The translations under genes were made by a program, and so were the position numbers. A model generated the notes under the pieces. It saw nothing but the letters and a program-made list of their open reading frames with translations, ran no database searches and had not been told where the DNA came from. Positions 22,330 through 34,868 of a stretch of DNA of 64,000 bases are shown in pieces (position 1 is the first letter of the stretch; each line of letters opens with the position of its first letter). The stretch covers positions 19,011,001-19,075,000 of the forward strand of contig OW285192.1 in NCBI GenBank assembly GCA_935421135.1, in the 5' to 3' direction. The stretch comes from Bugulina stolonifera (lineage: Eukaryota; Bryozoa; Gymnolaemata; Cheilostomatida; Bugulidae).

Positions 22330-23099
22330 GTGTAGTGCACAACCACTACTACCACTGTACATCTGATAATACTCAGGTGTCACTATTAACCATGCTCTCT
22401 GCAGAAGCAGTGAATCAACCAACGCACTGTTGACGCACTCATATCTCTTCCAGAGAAATTCCATCCCTGCCATGTTGTCCTCAACAACTTTTTCCTTTTC
22501 GCTGGCAGGGTTTCCGTCACTGGCCCACTCCTCTACTGAAGAAGAGCTACCACCCTGTGCACCCCGCACAGTACTCGCTAGTGTCTCACTAGGAAGCACC
22601 ATTCTCTGCTGGGCCGGGGGCCCCCTCTCCTCTGCTGGGGCAGAGTCGCTAGCCTATGCACCCTGCACAGTCCTTGCTGAAAGCACCACAGGTGTCGCGC
22701 TGGGAGACACCTCTTCTTGCACTACTGTGGTGGCTGCAGTGTTGGGCACCACAGTGGGTGTTGTCTTATGGGGAGACACCACCTCACTCTGAGAGCTAGA
22801 GGAGTTCAAGGATCCTGAACTAGCACTGGGACGCACTGGTGTTGCAGGAGCAGTAGCAACACCAGACCCGGAACCTTGGGCAAACTGGTTAGCAGCCAGT
22901 TCAAGGTTCTTGATGGCTTCCCTGACTGGTTCGCCATCATCGTACTCTTTCTGAAGAGCAGCTCTTTCTCGAGCTATCTCACTCAGGCCGAGTTCATACT
23001 GGCTCCTAAATGCCAATTCTCTTTCATTGAGAGCCGTACTTCTCCACACTATGTTCTTGGGCTGCACTTTATACAGCAACCAAAATATCCCACATGATT
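22330..23099 (-). CDS. Candidate exon(s) of an unknown protein, Ser/Thr/Pro-rich
   Basis: A splice-acceptor-like ctggtgtttctcacag ends at about 23,100. The minus frame that follows (stop at 22654) encodes LNERELAFRSQYELGLSEIA...QKEYDDGEPVREAIKNLELAANQFAQG, then a Ser/Thr/Pro/Val-rich tail. A second frame, 22327-22602, continues with a similar acidic/serine style (SSSSVEEWASDGNPASEKEK). The helical first half looks like a real protein segment, but I recognise no family. It may be a low-copy gene or a retroelement-derived frame. Exon joining is unresolved. Confidence 0.35.
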
Positions 23100-23115
23100 T
23101 TCCTGTGAGAAACAC

Positions 23116-24576
23116 CAGTGAATCAATGTATTAGGATGGTGGTGTTGCCGGTTTGATTACTGGATTGTCAATTTATTAATCTTTGTTATAATTGTAGGAT
23201 TAGTCATGGCTCATTAAATATTGGTTATTATATCCACCAAACTAATTAATAACCTCCTAGCAGCATTAAAATTCAGTGGTCATTTAAAAGTAGTGTGTGT
23301 ACAAGTGGAATGCTAGGAAAGTCCAGCAAAAATTAAAGATAAATCTATATATACATGGGGCTAGCCATCGTTAAAAAGCTAAAAGCTTGATATAGCTGAG
23401 GTAAGAGAAAGAGAGAGGATAACTCCTCCCATAATACTGAAACAATCAATGAGCTAGAAAGGATCAAGCAAAAATACAAGTTGCCTTGGTAACAAAGCGG
23501 TTATATTGTTGGGCATATATAGTATTATCTACTGGTATTGTCTTTAGGAGTATTAACAGAATTAATTTTAATTTACATGAAAATTCCCACATAGGTAAAA
23601 CAAGACCTGTACATCATGGGAAAAATACTAGAAATTATAATATAATGCCAATATTAAGCCTATTATGGCAAAGTAGGCTTAGTGCATTGCAGAATGTTCT
23701 AAGTGATTACATAAGCATCACTAACATGTGAACACTCATGCTATATTGGGAGTAGGCAGTAAGGGGTCGTGAATCCAAGAGTTAAGGAGGTCGCATTTCA
23801 ATTCTGTAACCTCTATATGGACACTATAAATTTGGGAATCTTTAGCTAATTTAGTTTTTATGATTCACTGACATTGCTCTTACACAAAAGACTATACACT
23901 GCATGTGTTTGCTGATATTGTTAGTAACTCATCAGCAGTAAACATTACAATAATCATTATAAGAGGATGACTTTGTGATGCGTTTGATTACATTGTGTGA
24001 ATTTCAATAAACCCACTGGTTAGTCTGAGATTAGATGTGAGATAGCTATTGGTCATTGATGAATAGTGTAGCTTTATCAGCCTCTAGTACACTCAGTATA
24101 TCTCCCTGAACCCCTGATCTGAACATACAATGTATGTGAAACAAATATTAACTAATAACTTACATGTACCTTGAACTGCATAATTGTGGACTGATGGCCA
24201 GTTTCATGCTTGGTATCAGCTGATTGGTTTGGTACACTATATTCGAATCCTTCACCTGACCTCGATGGGTGGACTCAAAGTCTCGCCCCCCAGGCACCCT
24301 CAGGACTCCCCAGGCGTTTATTGTAATAAGGGTTCTCTATCTTATTATTTTATGAGGGACAATGTTATGTTCAAAGACTTCAAAGAACAAAGGCTATCTC
24401 AAATTTCTCCACTTCTGTACTAAATTAATTTTTCAAGTGCTACATAGAGTTGTACAGCATGTACTAAAGCATTTATAACTTCAACACTACTTGAGATATC
24501 TACAAATGGCTTCCTAAAGCGTAAACCATTTTCACTTTTCTAGCAATCTACTTTATTGGTATCTACTTTCTTGGTA
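23116..24576. other. Spacer between the duplicated transporter genes, no gene recognised
   Basis: AT-rich, with isolated short frames (23486-23731, 24184-24423) that lack splice context or family motifs. Confidence 0.5.
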
Positions 24577-24584
24577 AATATTAT

Positions 24585-25490
24585 CAGAGCTGGGTCCATG
24601 TCACAGATTTGACTTGACTTGCCAAGTCAAGTAAGTCAAGTCAAGTCACAAGTCGACTTGACTTGGACTTGCTGACTTGACTTGACTTTGACTTGGCATC
24701 AATGTGACTTGACTTGACTTGGACACATGAATGACTTGTGATTTTGACTTGGGTTCTGCCAAGTCAATCTGGCAAATAAAAATTTTGTACGGTGTTTAGC
24801 CAACATGGAAAAAAGGTCTCGATTGCCTACCTATTTATCATTTTTACTAGATCAGTGCTACTAGCAAAACTCAGAGTATATCAAGGTTAGCTATGAGGGT
24901 ACACAACTCAGGCAATATCTAGGCTGTGTGTACGTGAGACTACCCAATACATAGTCACAAGTACACACAGTGCAAGTAGTGTAAGTGTAGCATAGGTGTG
25001 GTGTAAGTAGTGAATAAAATGTACAGTGCAATAATTACTCGAGTTAAATTGCAGGACTGGCCAGTGGACACTCTGTGCTGTACCATGTGCTGTGTATATT
25101 ATGCTATGTAGGTAACACTGCATTACTATTACAATATACAGTATATAATACTATATGCCAAGAACACTACTTATATAGACTAGTTCTTTACCATGATCGC
25201 ATAACATACATGTACATACCCTCCTGTTACACCTTGGCAAGGTTTTTCATGGATTGGAATGCTTACTAAAAGAAAAAATGGATGTTTTGGAAAATGTAAA
25301 ATTTTTTGAAGTTGTCTTCCACTTGACTTGCATTTCAACTTGACTTGACTTTGACCTGACTAGACTTGTGACTTGCATGATGGCTGACTTGACTTGAGGC
25401 AGCACTGACTTGACGTTGACTTGACTTGCCTCCAAAATTTTAGAAATGATTTGACTTGTTGACTTGCAAGTCGACTTGGACCCAACTCTG
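24585..25490. mobile_element. Non-autonomous hAT-type element (MITE) filled with GACTT repeats
   Basis: Terminal inverted repeats start CAGAG(C/T)TGGGTCCA at both ends, with 8-bp flanking duplications aatattat (24577-24584) and aatgttat (25491-25498), one mismatch. The CAG start and 8-bp duplication are hAT hallmarks. Subterminal zones (24,610-24,770 and 25,320-25,470) are arrays of gacttgactt in opposite orientations. The middle has no transposase. Confidence 0.75.
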
Positions 25491-25498
25491 AATGTTAT

Positions 25499-26412
25499 AC
25501 TATTTATAGCTGTAAAACAGCCATATTATGTCGAGCATGTATTGGTTCATCAAGATATAGAACACTGACACACAACAAATATTTTATATGGGATACAAAG
25601 TGGTAGGAAATATCAGCATCATTTCTACAAACAAGACGTGTTGTGTCAAAAATATTAAAAAATTGCTAGCCATTGAGGTTATTTTTCTACTCGGGTATTT
25701 CTTCTAACAATGCAATTGGGGCTGGCTATTATGTTAACCCAAATATTTTTTGTCAATCAGATTATCTACACATTTTAAAAGCTAAGACTCTCAGCTTTTA
25801 AAATATTAGTTTAGCTTTACTGCTGGGTCAAGAACTAAGCAGAAGAGAATAGCTTAGTGATTTGAATCCTGATATTGTAGGGATCGGAGTTCAAAGGGTT
25901 TTAAACTATGGCTGATGAAAAAACTTAGACGTAAATTGCTCCAGTAATACCACACTTCTTGATTCAAAGTTGTTGGGAAAGTTGAAATTTAGTACAACAG
26001 GGTATAGATATAATGTCATCAGTATATACATGTATGTATTGCCTGCCTTATATGAGGCTAAGAAGGCTGATGGTGCAACTCTACAGTTTACAGTCTATCG
26101 TTTACCATTTGTCTGTAGAGGAAATCGATTATTAAGAAACTGCCAAATAAATATCATAGTCATAGAGGCTTATTCAAGATTAAAAATATATTATATCCCG
26201 CATGTGCTCAGTGCACTGACATACTTGTCAAGTGTCCAGGTTTCGTCAGGACACCCCCTGGTTTTAGTGTCTGCCCCTACATTTACTAATTTTCCAGCTT
26301 TCCTGTTTTTTTTATCTATGGTGATAATGTGACTAAACCTCATGAAACAAGAGATACAATCTAATCAGTCATTTACATTGAATAAAATATTTTCAAAGCC
26401 ACTAAATGGTAC
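25499..26412. other. Spacer, no gene recognised
   Basis: AT-rich. The plus frame 25970-26332 (120 codons) has no splice or family support. Confidence 0.5.
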
Positions 26413-26420
26413 TAAAATGG

Positions 26421-29400
26421 GGGTGTAACGAAACCACCTACCCCTACCCTACCCACGAAACCACCTACCCTACCCTACCCTACCCATACGAAACCACCTA
26501 CCCTACCTTCGATACCACCTACCCTTCGCTAAACAAGCATTGCAGACTTTAATAACGCATAAAAACTATTCCTAAAGTTGGGCTACATTCTCTTACCAGC
26601 AAATCAATGAAAAGATTTTTGAAAAAGCTCGTAGATTAGCTGTAAAAGCCAATATTATTTATATTTATTTTTTATTTTTAGATTTTCTCTTTGCCTGAGT
26701 ACTATAGATTAAATTGAACCGCACAGCTTTATTACCTTACTATAAAGACGCTCACAAAGTTCGTCATGAATCCAAGGCTAACATCAATGCTTTTTGTTCA
26801 TAGAGTTATCTTCTCTCTACGTGTCAGTTAATTATTTTTTTCATAGAGTTGTCTTCTCTATAGATATTTGTTACGATTTAAAAATGGTCTTGAAAAACAG
26901 GCACCACAACATTTCCCATTTCCGTTTCACTTATTCTTCATCCAATTTTAGATCTAGACTCTTGAGTTTCACAAACTTTTCAGTAATATCTAATGAATTT
27001 GCTTTCTTGCACCTTTTCTCTACAACCCTTTTAGTATCTTGTGATGAGCAAGTCCAACAGTTTATTTTTAGGCCTATTTCTTTGTTAGTTATTTGTAATT
27101 TGTTTTTACTTTATTTTTATTGAAATTTTTATTCCAATTCTTCTACTCATCTTTTATCTATCTATCTTATCTTTATCGCTTACCTTATTGAACCTATCAT
27201 GTGATAATCAATAGTGAATAGAAATGGAAATAATCAGTAACAGCTTCAACATTAATTTTGGCACTGATGGCATTATAATGATTGGGTGCAACTCCCAAGG
27301 GCTTTACTATCAAGGGCCTGATAGTCTCATTTTTAGTGTCACCACCAGCTATCCAAATAACTCTTTTCTTATACTTACATGATCATTATGAGTGATTATC
27401 ATAAAAATATGATAATCGTATGATGGCATATTAAATATTTTGTGTGTAGTTATAATTGCTGCAGAAAATCAAACGCTATCTATTAGTTGTAACAATGTAT
27501 GTTTTTTGTTTCGCTAACTTGCAGTTTATGGCAGGCATTTCCGTTCAAATCTGTGGTTCATTGGTTTACTACTTCAATGAATCATTTCAAGACAAATGCT
27601 TCAGCTGGTAGTAGGCTTTCATATGTGAAGTCAAGTCAGGTTCTCAGTACAGTGTAAAAATAGAACACCTCATGCATAAACCTCTCCGCAATTTGTGCTA
27701 TTAATTATAATTATGGATCATTTTCATCTTTGTAGATGATCTTAGAAAGACCTATGACTCTCACCACCGCAATTGTTCCTCACTCGCTAAAACAGGTGTG
27801 GGACACGAGGTGCACATCTCACAAGGGTAAACTTGCTTCACTAGATTCAGTGAAAATGCTGATCACAAGTGAAAAATGCACTTTCACTCATTTTAGTAGA
27901 AGGTTCGCGCTAACTGGTGATTCATTTAGTCTGTCTTTTTACAGATGAACACCTGCCACTGTTAGTGGATGTTTCTCGGGACAATTTATACACAATTTGT
28001 ATTGCCACCACATTCAACTTGTGCCTATATATTTGCCCTTGCAATAACCCTTCGCTCAAGCAGAATCCTTTGAGATAATCTCACCACCCGACATTCATGT
28101 TTAGCTGCAAAAATATGATATTTGTTACTGATGTGAGACTGCAACAACTGAATCACTAGAGGGAGTGTTTCCCTGCAATAGTTTGCAAAAGTGCATGTTA
28201 CATCTTACTGACAATATCAGAGGTACAAACTGTAAATAGTGCTAGAGTTGTACCATCGAAAGCTCAATGAATTTGTAGTGGCCATGGGTGCAAGGCGCCT
28301 TTAAATTCGTTATTAGTCACTGCTGTCAAATTTCGTACAAATTAGATTGAGCAATGGTGAACTAGCGACAAAAGTTCCTTACTCACCAATCTAACCATTA
28401 GTTCCATCTGATCAAGGCCGGCATTGAACGCTCAGAACACCACCAACCTGGTGTCGTCACAACCACTAGTGAGTGCAATCACCAATAAATGGACCAACAA
28501 ATTTAAGAAAGAATGACAACTAGGCAAATTTAGTGATGGCACTGAATGAGACTATCAAGCTCTTAATAATAAAGCCCTTGGGAATTGCACCCAATCATAA
28601 CAATGCCATCAGTACCAAATGAATGCAGAAAATACTAACAAACAAGACATGCTGATTCAGTGATTATTGTGAATAGATATTGACTACAGATTTTAAAGAT
28701 TTCCATATTAATTATATAAATATACAGTTATTAAGCTGGTTAGTGGTTTGAACTCCTTTTTTCACATCTAGGAGCTCTGTTAGGTGCATTAGATTACACC
28801 AATTTTAGCTAGTTTAGTTGAAACCTCATTCATTACAATTACTAACAATTGAGCAACAACAACTTTGAGTTTTCTCTCTACAAATATTATACAATCTTCA
28901 TTTCTATTTTATAGTAGAATTATTAGAATACCACATTATAATAATAATTATAATATAATAATAATTGAAATCATTTTGAAATTATTAAAAATAAAATTCT
29001 AAAAATTTATATACTTATACTAATACTTTACTAACTTTTACTAACTTACTATTTCAAATTGGAAAGAATCTACATAGTAATATGTTCATGTCAGGCTTTC
29101 TAGATTATTATACATGTAGCTTGTTTTTGACTAAGCATTACTATGATAAGCCTCTGAGCTATAAGACATTACTTGGTAAAAATAGAGACACATTACATGA
29201 TACAAAACATAAACATAATAGGCCTAAAAATAAACTGCTGGACTTGCTCATCACAAGATACTAAAAGGGTTGTAGAAAAAAGGTGCAAGAAAGCAAATTC
29301 ATTAGATATTACTGAAAAGTTTGTGAAACTCAAGTCTAGATCTAAAATTGGATGAAGAATAAGTGAAACGGAAATGGGAAATGTTGTGGTACCTGTTTTT

Positions 29401-29878
29401 CAAGACCATTTTTAGATCGTAACAAATATCTATAGAGAAGACAACTCTATGAAGAAAATAATTAACTGACACGTAGAGAGAAGATAACTCTATGAACAAA
29501 AAGCATTGATGTTAGCCTTGGATTCATGACGAACTTTGTGAGCTTCTTTATAGTAAGGTAATAAAGCTGTGCGGTTCAATTTAATCTATAGTACTCAGGC
29601 AAAGAAAAAATCTAAAAACAAAAAATAAATATAAATAATATTGGATTTTACAGCTCATCTACGAGCTTTTTCACAAATCTTTTCATTGATTTGCTGGTAA
29701 GAGAATGTAGCCCAACTTTAGGAATAGTTTTTATGCGTTATTAAAGTCTACAATGCTTGTTTAGTGAAGGGTAGGTGGTATCGAAGGTAGGGTAGGTGGT
29801 TTCGTATGGGTAGGGTAGGGTAGGGTAGGGTAGGTGGTTTCGTGGGTAGGGTAGGGGTAGGTGGTTTCGTTACACCCC
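26421..29878. mobile_element. 3.46-kb fold-back transposon with telomere-like ends
   Basis: Inverted arms of about 660 bp (26421-27078 and 29219-29878), flanked by an exact 8-bp duplication taaaatgg (26413-26420 and 29879-29886). The termini read GGGTGTAACGAAACCACCTA followed by runs of TACCC, resembling subterminal telomere-like repeats. The arms encode the same pseudo-ORF in opposite directions (MFIELSSLYVSVNY) with no known domain. There is no transposase, so it is mobilised in trans if at all. Confidence 0.8.
27256..28620. mobile_element. Nested element inside the fold-back transposon
   Basis: A second inverted repeat of about 85 bp (27,256-27,340 and 28,540-28,620) whose outer ends read TTTGG(C/T)ACTGATGGCATT, lying in the centre of the larger palindrome. 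It has no coding capacity and the target duplication is not clear. Confidence 0.55.
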
Positions 29879-30065
29879 TAAAATGGATAATTTGATACTT
29901 TTTAGAAATAAGTTTTATTAAAATTATGTACACCTAAACTATATCCAGAGACTCTGGTACTTGTCCAGGGATCTTGAGCAGGTAGCTCCAGACCCTTTGC
30001 TCTCGCTCCTTGGCAATAGTATGAGTGCACATGTGGGGATATTCCAATCAATATGATTTATATGA

Positions 30066-30071
30066 CACACT
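30066..30071. repeat. Left target-site duplication of P2
   Basis: cacact, matching cacatt at 37916-37921 in five of six positions. Polintons make 6-bp duplications. Confidence 0.7.
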
Positions 30072-31205
30072 AGTAGTATAGTCAGTGCACATCTTGACAG
30101 ACATGCACCGGTTGACTCCTATTTTCAACCAATCACAGAGCAGTATTTCCGATTCCAACCAATCACAAGAGAGCAGCAAAATTTTGCACACGACCTTGCC
30201 AAGGTCACCTCAAGATCCCCCTACTGATTGATCGAAAAAACATTTGCACACTTGGAAACCCCAAGCACTGAACACCACGCCCCCATCACCATAGCAACTC
30301 AACCCCCTGACCTCCTAATAACCCCCACCACTCCTTCTCCTCCACCCACGCCTCTCCACCACTGCCACCCCACCCCACCCCAACACTGCCACCTCGCCAC
30401 CGCCGCCAACTCCTGCCACTATCACCCCATTGCCACCGCTCCCTCCCCCACCTCCCACCCCTTCGATGTCCCACCGTCGTCGCCCCCCTCAGCTCTCAAA
30501 CCCATAACTGCTCGCTCCCGCCCCGCCTCTCTCCTCCACCACCACCACCACCCCACCCCCTCCCCCCACTCCTGCCCTCCGCCCTAACCCCCTCCTGCCT
30601 CACCCCGTCCCCTCCCCACCCCCCACTCACCCGATCAACCGGTCGATTGGCATCGCCGAGACTAAGCCAGCATAGGTCCCTGCGGCGCCCACCGCCGATG
30701 TGAAGGTGTGGCCCATGCCCCGCCTCCACCCGGCCAGTCACCCAGGTCGCAGCCCCCGCCCCTCCTAGGTCTTCTCCCGGAAAGACTATAAAAGAGAAGT
30801 TTTTCATTAATCAGACAGTTTAACTACATGTACTTCTCTCTAAAAAATGGTGTTTATTGCCAGGTTTTAAGGGTACAACCAGCAAACCCTCCGTTCAGAG
30901 GTCGGAGTCCCCTTACAAGAGAGAGTGAATGTGAAGAGTTAATGCGAGTGTATGTACAAAGATTGTGGATACTTGGTTAGGGTGTTTCCTCTTTTGTTTA
31001 GTCTTTTGCTGCTATACTTGCTTTCACTGTCAGCAGACCAGACCCACTGTGAGGTGCCATTTTTCACATCTGCTGAGAGCATGCGTACTGTTAACTTCTA
31101 CAAGTGAGGAGAAAAAAATGTAAGCTGGTGAACTGAAGCAAGTACATCAAGCCAGATTTGAACCATATGCATTTAGCTTTCATGTCCACCCATTTAACCA
31201 TTGCT
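30072..31205. repeat. Left terminal inverted repeat of P2
   Basis: Pairs with 36817-37915. It contains ACCAATCAC CCAAT-box motifs near the tip, a palindromic ACCTTGCCAAGGT (about 30,190), a C-rich stretch, and an inward-facing element ending in actataaaaga (about 30,785-30,795). The P1 arms have the same order. Confidence 0.85.
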
Positions 31206-32295
31206 CCATGGTGAATAGTCAATCTTGAAATGAATATATACAATTAAGCAACAAGACTGTTATTTCTTACAAAAAAAATGGAATGGCTAATTCATGGACA
31301 AAGATGATAGCATTCAGGAATTGAAGTCACTATGGGGATCACGGACGACTGTAGACTTGCATCCTTAGAAGGTGAAGTATAGACTATCAGTCATCAACTA
31401 CTGGTGTTTAGTTAAGTTCTCAGTAGAATAGGCAGGGCTTGAAGTGTACCGGAACGCACCGGAACGCCGTTCTGGTAAGAATTTATTAGAGCTATTCTTC
31501 AGTACATTAGCTATTGTACTAGTTGTTTTAGTGAAGGTATTGCTCCCTTACTAACTACAGCCAGTCAGCCCGCCCTCGCTCAAAACATTGAGAGGTCGCT
31601 AGCTTAGTTAATTGAATAGGGACTTTAAATGGGTGTCTAAAGTATTTTTCATTTTAATATTAATATCTCCTACACATTAACACATGAAATTAGGTAGCAA
31701 TATGTATGACAAACATTTTTATATTAGAAGGTCCAAAGCACTACTGTTTACCCAAAAATACATAACATTTTAGGTATTGACAGGAAAAAAGGGAGACAAA
31801 TCTAAACTTCTCAAACATTTTCTGCAAGCACCTTCCAACACTGGCTCAATACCACTCATCTAAACAGAAATGGAGATATAACTATTATATTTATTAAATG
31901 CTTGTTTACACACGGGGAACAGGAGTTAATAAAAACTATTTATTGTAAAAACATCTTATCGATGTGCTACTTCTTTAAATTTAGCCAGATATATGCGGAC
32001 TTTGAACATCTGAATGAATGAATGAATCTGTATTTAAAGTTATGCAACAAAATATACATAAAAATGCCTCTATTTGCAGGCGAAGTTGTTTGAACAAATA
32101 ATACTCCTAGCGTTTCTGTTTGATAGTGAAAGTCATGTAATGTTGATGTGTTCCTGTAAAAGTAATGTTGATGCGTTCCTGTAAAAAAGATTTTACACTT
32201 TACGCCCTGAGAATAGGACTAAGTAGCATCCCAAGACCAACATGTGGTTGTAGATTAATACTTTTGGAGAGAAAAGTATAAACTACCAATCTGAT
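31206..32295. other. P2 interior without recognisable genes
   Basis: Holds the interspersed repeat at 31,437-31,530 (shared with 21.4 kb) and AT-rich sequence. No ORF1, ATPase, integrase or capsid homology to P1 is visible. Confidence 0.55.
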
Positions 32296-32485
32296 GGACT
32301 ATGAAACGAAGAATTACACCTCTAACCAAAGTAGAAGGAAGAGATGTTCAAGATCATTCTATTAGAGCTCTACTACAACGCTTGCACTATGATGAAGGAA
32401 ATAAGACTTTCCCACCCACAACACATTGTAAACAATATTATGCTTTTTCCTCCTTGTCAGTTTAACTCGAGAGAGACCATAACTT
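32296..32485 (+). pseudogene. C-terminal remnant of adenain-type protease in P2
   Basis: About 190 bp align with the end of the P1 protease gene: the shared blocks agtagaaggaagag, gatcattctat, agagctct, and cccac(c/t)cacaac before the stop. The catalytic part is absent. It marks where P2's internal deletion ends on the left. Confidence 0.8.
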
Positions 32486-32675
32486 TGACTTATCTGCATT
32501 CTTTCTTTCTTAGCTTTCTGTTTCATTCATTCATTCATTCATTCATTGCTTCATTCAAGTGTTGTCTGTAGTCTTTGATGGATTATTGTGCTTTACTTTT
32601 TTCAACTGCTAATAAATCACCACTAATAAAAAAAGTAGTCTTCTAACTCAACTTGCTCCACTGCTGTAGAAACCT

Positions 32676-32696
32676 CACTTATATACAACTGCTCAA
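32676..32696 (-). promoter_or_regulatory. TATA-like element facing left, left of the P2 satellite
   Basis: The minus strand reads gagcagttgtatataagt, equivalent to gagcagttgtataaaggg in P1 at 49,273-49,290. Conservation between the two elements suggests a leftward promoter next to the array. Confidence 0.45.
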
Positions 32697-32755
32697 TCCT
32701 TGACTCCTCCCTTTCTATCATCCATCCTATGCTTTCCAATGTGTCCCGATGCATC

Positions 32756-33482
32756 AGTTAGCATCGGAGTGCATCGGAACACGTCGATATGACATCGGAG
32801 TGCACCGGAACACATCGGGATGACATCGTAGTGCATCGAAACACATCGAGATGACGTGGGAACACATCGGGATGACATCAGAACACATCGGGATGACATT
32901 GAAGTGCATCGGAACACATCGGAGTGCATCAGAATACATCGGGGTGACATCGGAGTGAATCGGAACACATCGGGATGACATCGGAACGCATCGGAGTACA
33001 TCGGAATACATTGGGGTGACATCGGAGTGCATCGGAACACATCGGGATGACATCGGAACACATCAGAGTGCATCGGAACACATCGGGATGACATCGGAAC
33101 ACATCGGAGTGCATCAGAATACATCGGAGTGACATCGGAGTGCATCGGAACACATTGGGATGACATCGAAGTGCATCGGAACACATCAGGATGACATTGG
33201 AGTGCATCGGAACACACCGAGAGGACATCGGAGTGCATCGGAACACAGCGAGGTGACATCGTAGTGCATCAAAACACATCAAGATGACATCGGAACACAT
33301 CGGGATGACATCAGATTACATCGGGATGACATCGGAGTGCATCAGAACACATCGGGATGACATCGGAACACATCGGAGTGCATCGGAATACATCAGGGTG
33401 ACATCGGAGTGCATCGGAACACATTGGGATGACATTGGAGTGCATCGGAACACATTGGAAGGACATCGGAGTGCATCGGAAT
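32756..33482 (+). repeat. 31-bp-period satellite of P2 (ATCGG-rich)
   Basis: Units of gacatcggagtgcatcggaa plus cacatcgggat, 31 bp, with many variants. The period and ATCGG core match the P1 array at 49,321-50,335, so they are homologous, but here all units face one way. All long ORFs across it are repeat artefacts. Confidence 0.9.
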
Positions 33483-33489
33483 GTATTGG

Positions 33490-33868
33490 AAAGGGCAGGG
33501 AAACAGCTAGACTCCGCCTACTGATTACAACTAGTTAAGGTAGAGGTTTTCGCTCCAGCAGTATGTACAATCAGGCTCTAGTCAGCAGAGTGAGACTAAA
33601 CAGAGACACCTACCTACTAATCAGCACCTGATCAGAGATGTCAACAAGTAGAAACCAAGGTTAGTTCTAAATACGCTAGTTGGTAGCAATCGATGACTAT
33701 AGTAGTAAAGAACGAAGAGATAGCTTACACCCTGCTTTATATTTTTATAGGGGGAGTGCTCTCATCAGGGTGAGCACACCTGTCAACTATGTAGTCTGGT
33801 TCTCAGGACATCGTTTTCCCTAGACAGACACATGAAGAGAATGCATGCACAGGCTCACCCACACAAGT
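33490..33868 (+). pseudogene. Promoter, leader and zinc-finger exon of a lost gene in P2
   Basis: The block from actccgcc through the leader is shared with P1. A first exon begins with an ATG at 33638 and ends at a donor (gttagt, 33660). A 91-bp intron ends in ttttatag at 33750. The next exon has an open frame with a C2H2 zinc finger (C-x2-C-x12-H-x4-H, 33781-33846: tgt at 33781 and 33790, cac at 33829, cat at 33844). Homology to anything ends near 33,868, where ATCGG-type satellite sequence takes over. The phase across the junction is off by one base in a G run. It is likely the head of the gene deleted from both elements; PolB is the natural candidate, by inference. Confidence 0.55.
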
Positions 33869-34552
33869 GCATGGAATACATCGGAATAGCATCGGAATGG
33901 ATTGCAATAAATTATACTAGTAAAAGCAAAAAACCAATAAAAACTACAATGCTTCGGATTGGATAGATACTACCATAAAAGCAAGTAAGTGAGAGAATGT
34001 CTTTCATCGCTAGTCAACTAGATGGTAAAGACTTATAATTCTGTAAATATCTACAGCTTTCTCAAACTTCTACTAGATATACTCCATTCATTGATTAATA
34101 TGGTGAGTAATCATAATTTAATATAAATCCATATATTTGACTTACCTTTAGGGCTTTTTATGTACTACTAGTATTATAATATCACTCTGATAAGACCAGG
34201 ACTTAGAAACATTGTAAACTCATGCATTAAATTTGGTTTTTTTTTCACAGCATGTGCGTGTTTGTACGATACTGCGCTGATTATACTACTGGTACTGTAA
34301 CATGTAATAACTCTCTGTTAAGGACAAAGCTAGGTAGAAATGTAAGCAGCGATCCCCTTAGCGACTTCAATTTCTGAATGCCATCATCTCTTTCTATGAA
34401 TTAGCCCTTCCAGCATGATTTGAGGGCAAGTTGACTTCTGCATTAAGACTTCTTCTCTTGCTATTATCCACATTATTCTAAGATTTCAGTACTTGACTGG
34501 ATCAGTTTGACAATGCTAGTTAATTGACCAGACACTTTTGTCTGTCTGACAT
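33869..34552. other. P2 interior, unassigned
   Basis: Starts with a short satellite-like piece (atacatcggaatagcatcgg) and is then AT-rich. No gene recognised. Confidence 0.5.
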
Positions 34553-34868
34553 ACTGTAATGATTTTGAGTATGCTTACATACAGGAGCCGAGGGCTACAA
34601 GTATGGGAAGGGCTTGGACGGTGGTAGAGGCCGACCAAGTAACCTTCTGCTCATTACATAAAGAGTGAACAGTTATTACATGTGCTCTTACTGGAGTGTT
34701 ATACCATACGTAGGCCGATGCCGAGACTCATTGGAGCTCAGGACCAACCTAGGTCATGTAGACTTTATACTCCAGAGGAGTACAATGAAAGATCTGGCAT
34801 TCTAGGATCTTAAGCCCGACGCTAGATTCATATAGAATCCGGGATCGACCTAAGTCGTAGAAGTGGTG
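34553..34868 (-). repeat. LTR fragment inside P2
   Basis: The minus strand shares GAATCTAGCGTCGGGCTTAA-like and CATTACATAAAGAGTGAAC-like blocks with 17.9-18.6 kb and 38.78-38.95 kb. It starts with the tgtaatg that is typical of this LTR family's ends. Confidence 0.55.

Noticed and set aside
26794..27123. Conserved protein (MFIELSSLYVSVNY), because a second copy exists at 29302-29499
   Set aside because: The two copies are simply the arms of one fold-back transposon. Similarity reflects the inverted repeat, not selection on a protein.
32693..33538. Cys/Asp-rich frames over the P2 satellite (MSSRCVPMHSDV)
   Set aside because: Repeat translation, shifted copies in all three minus frames.
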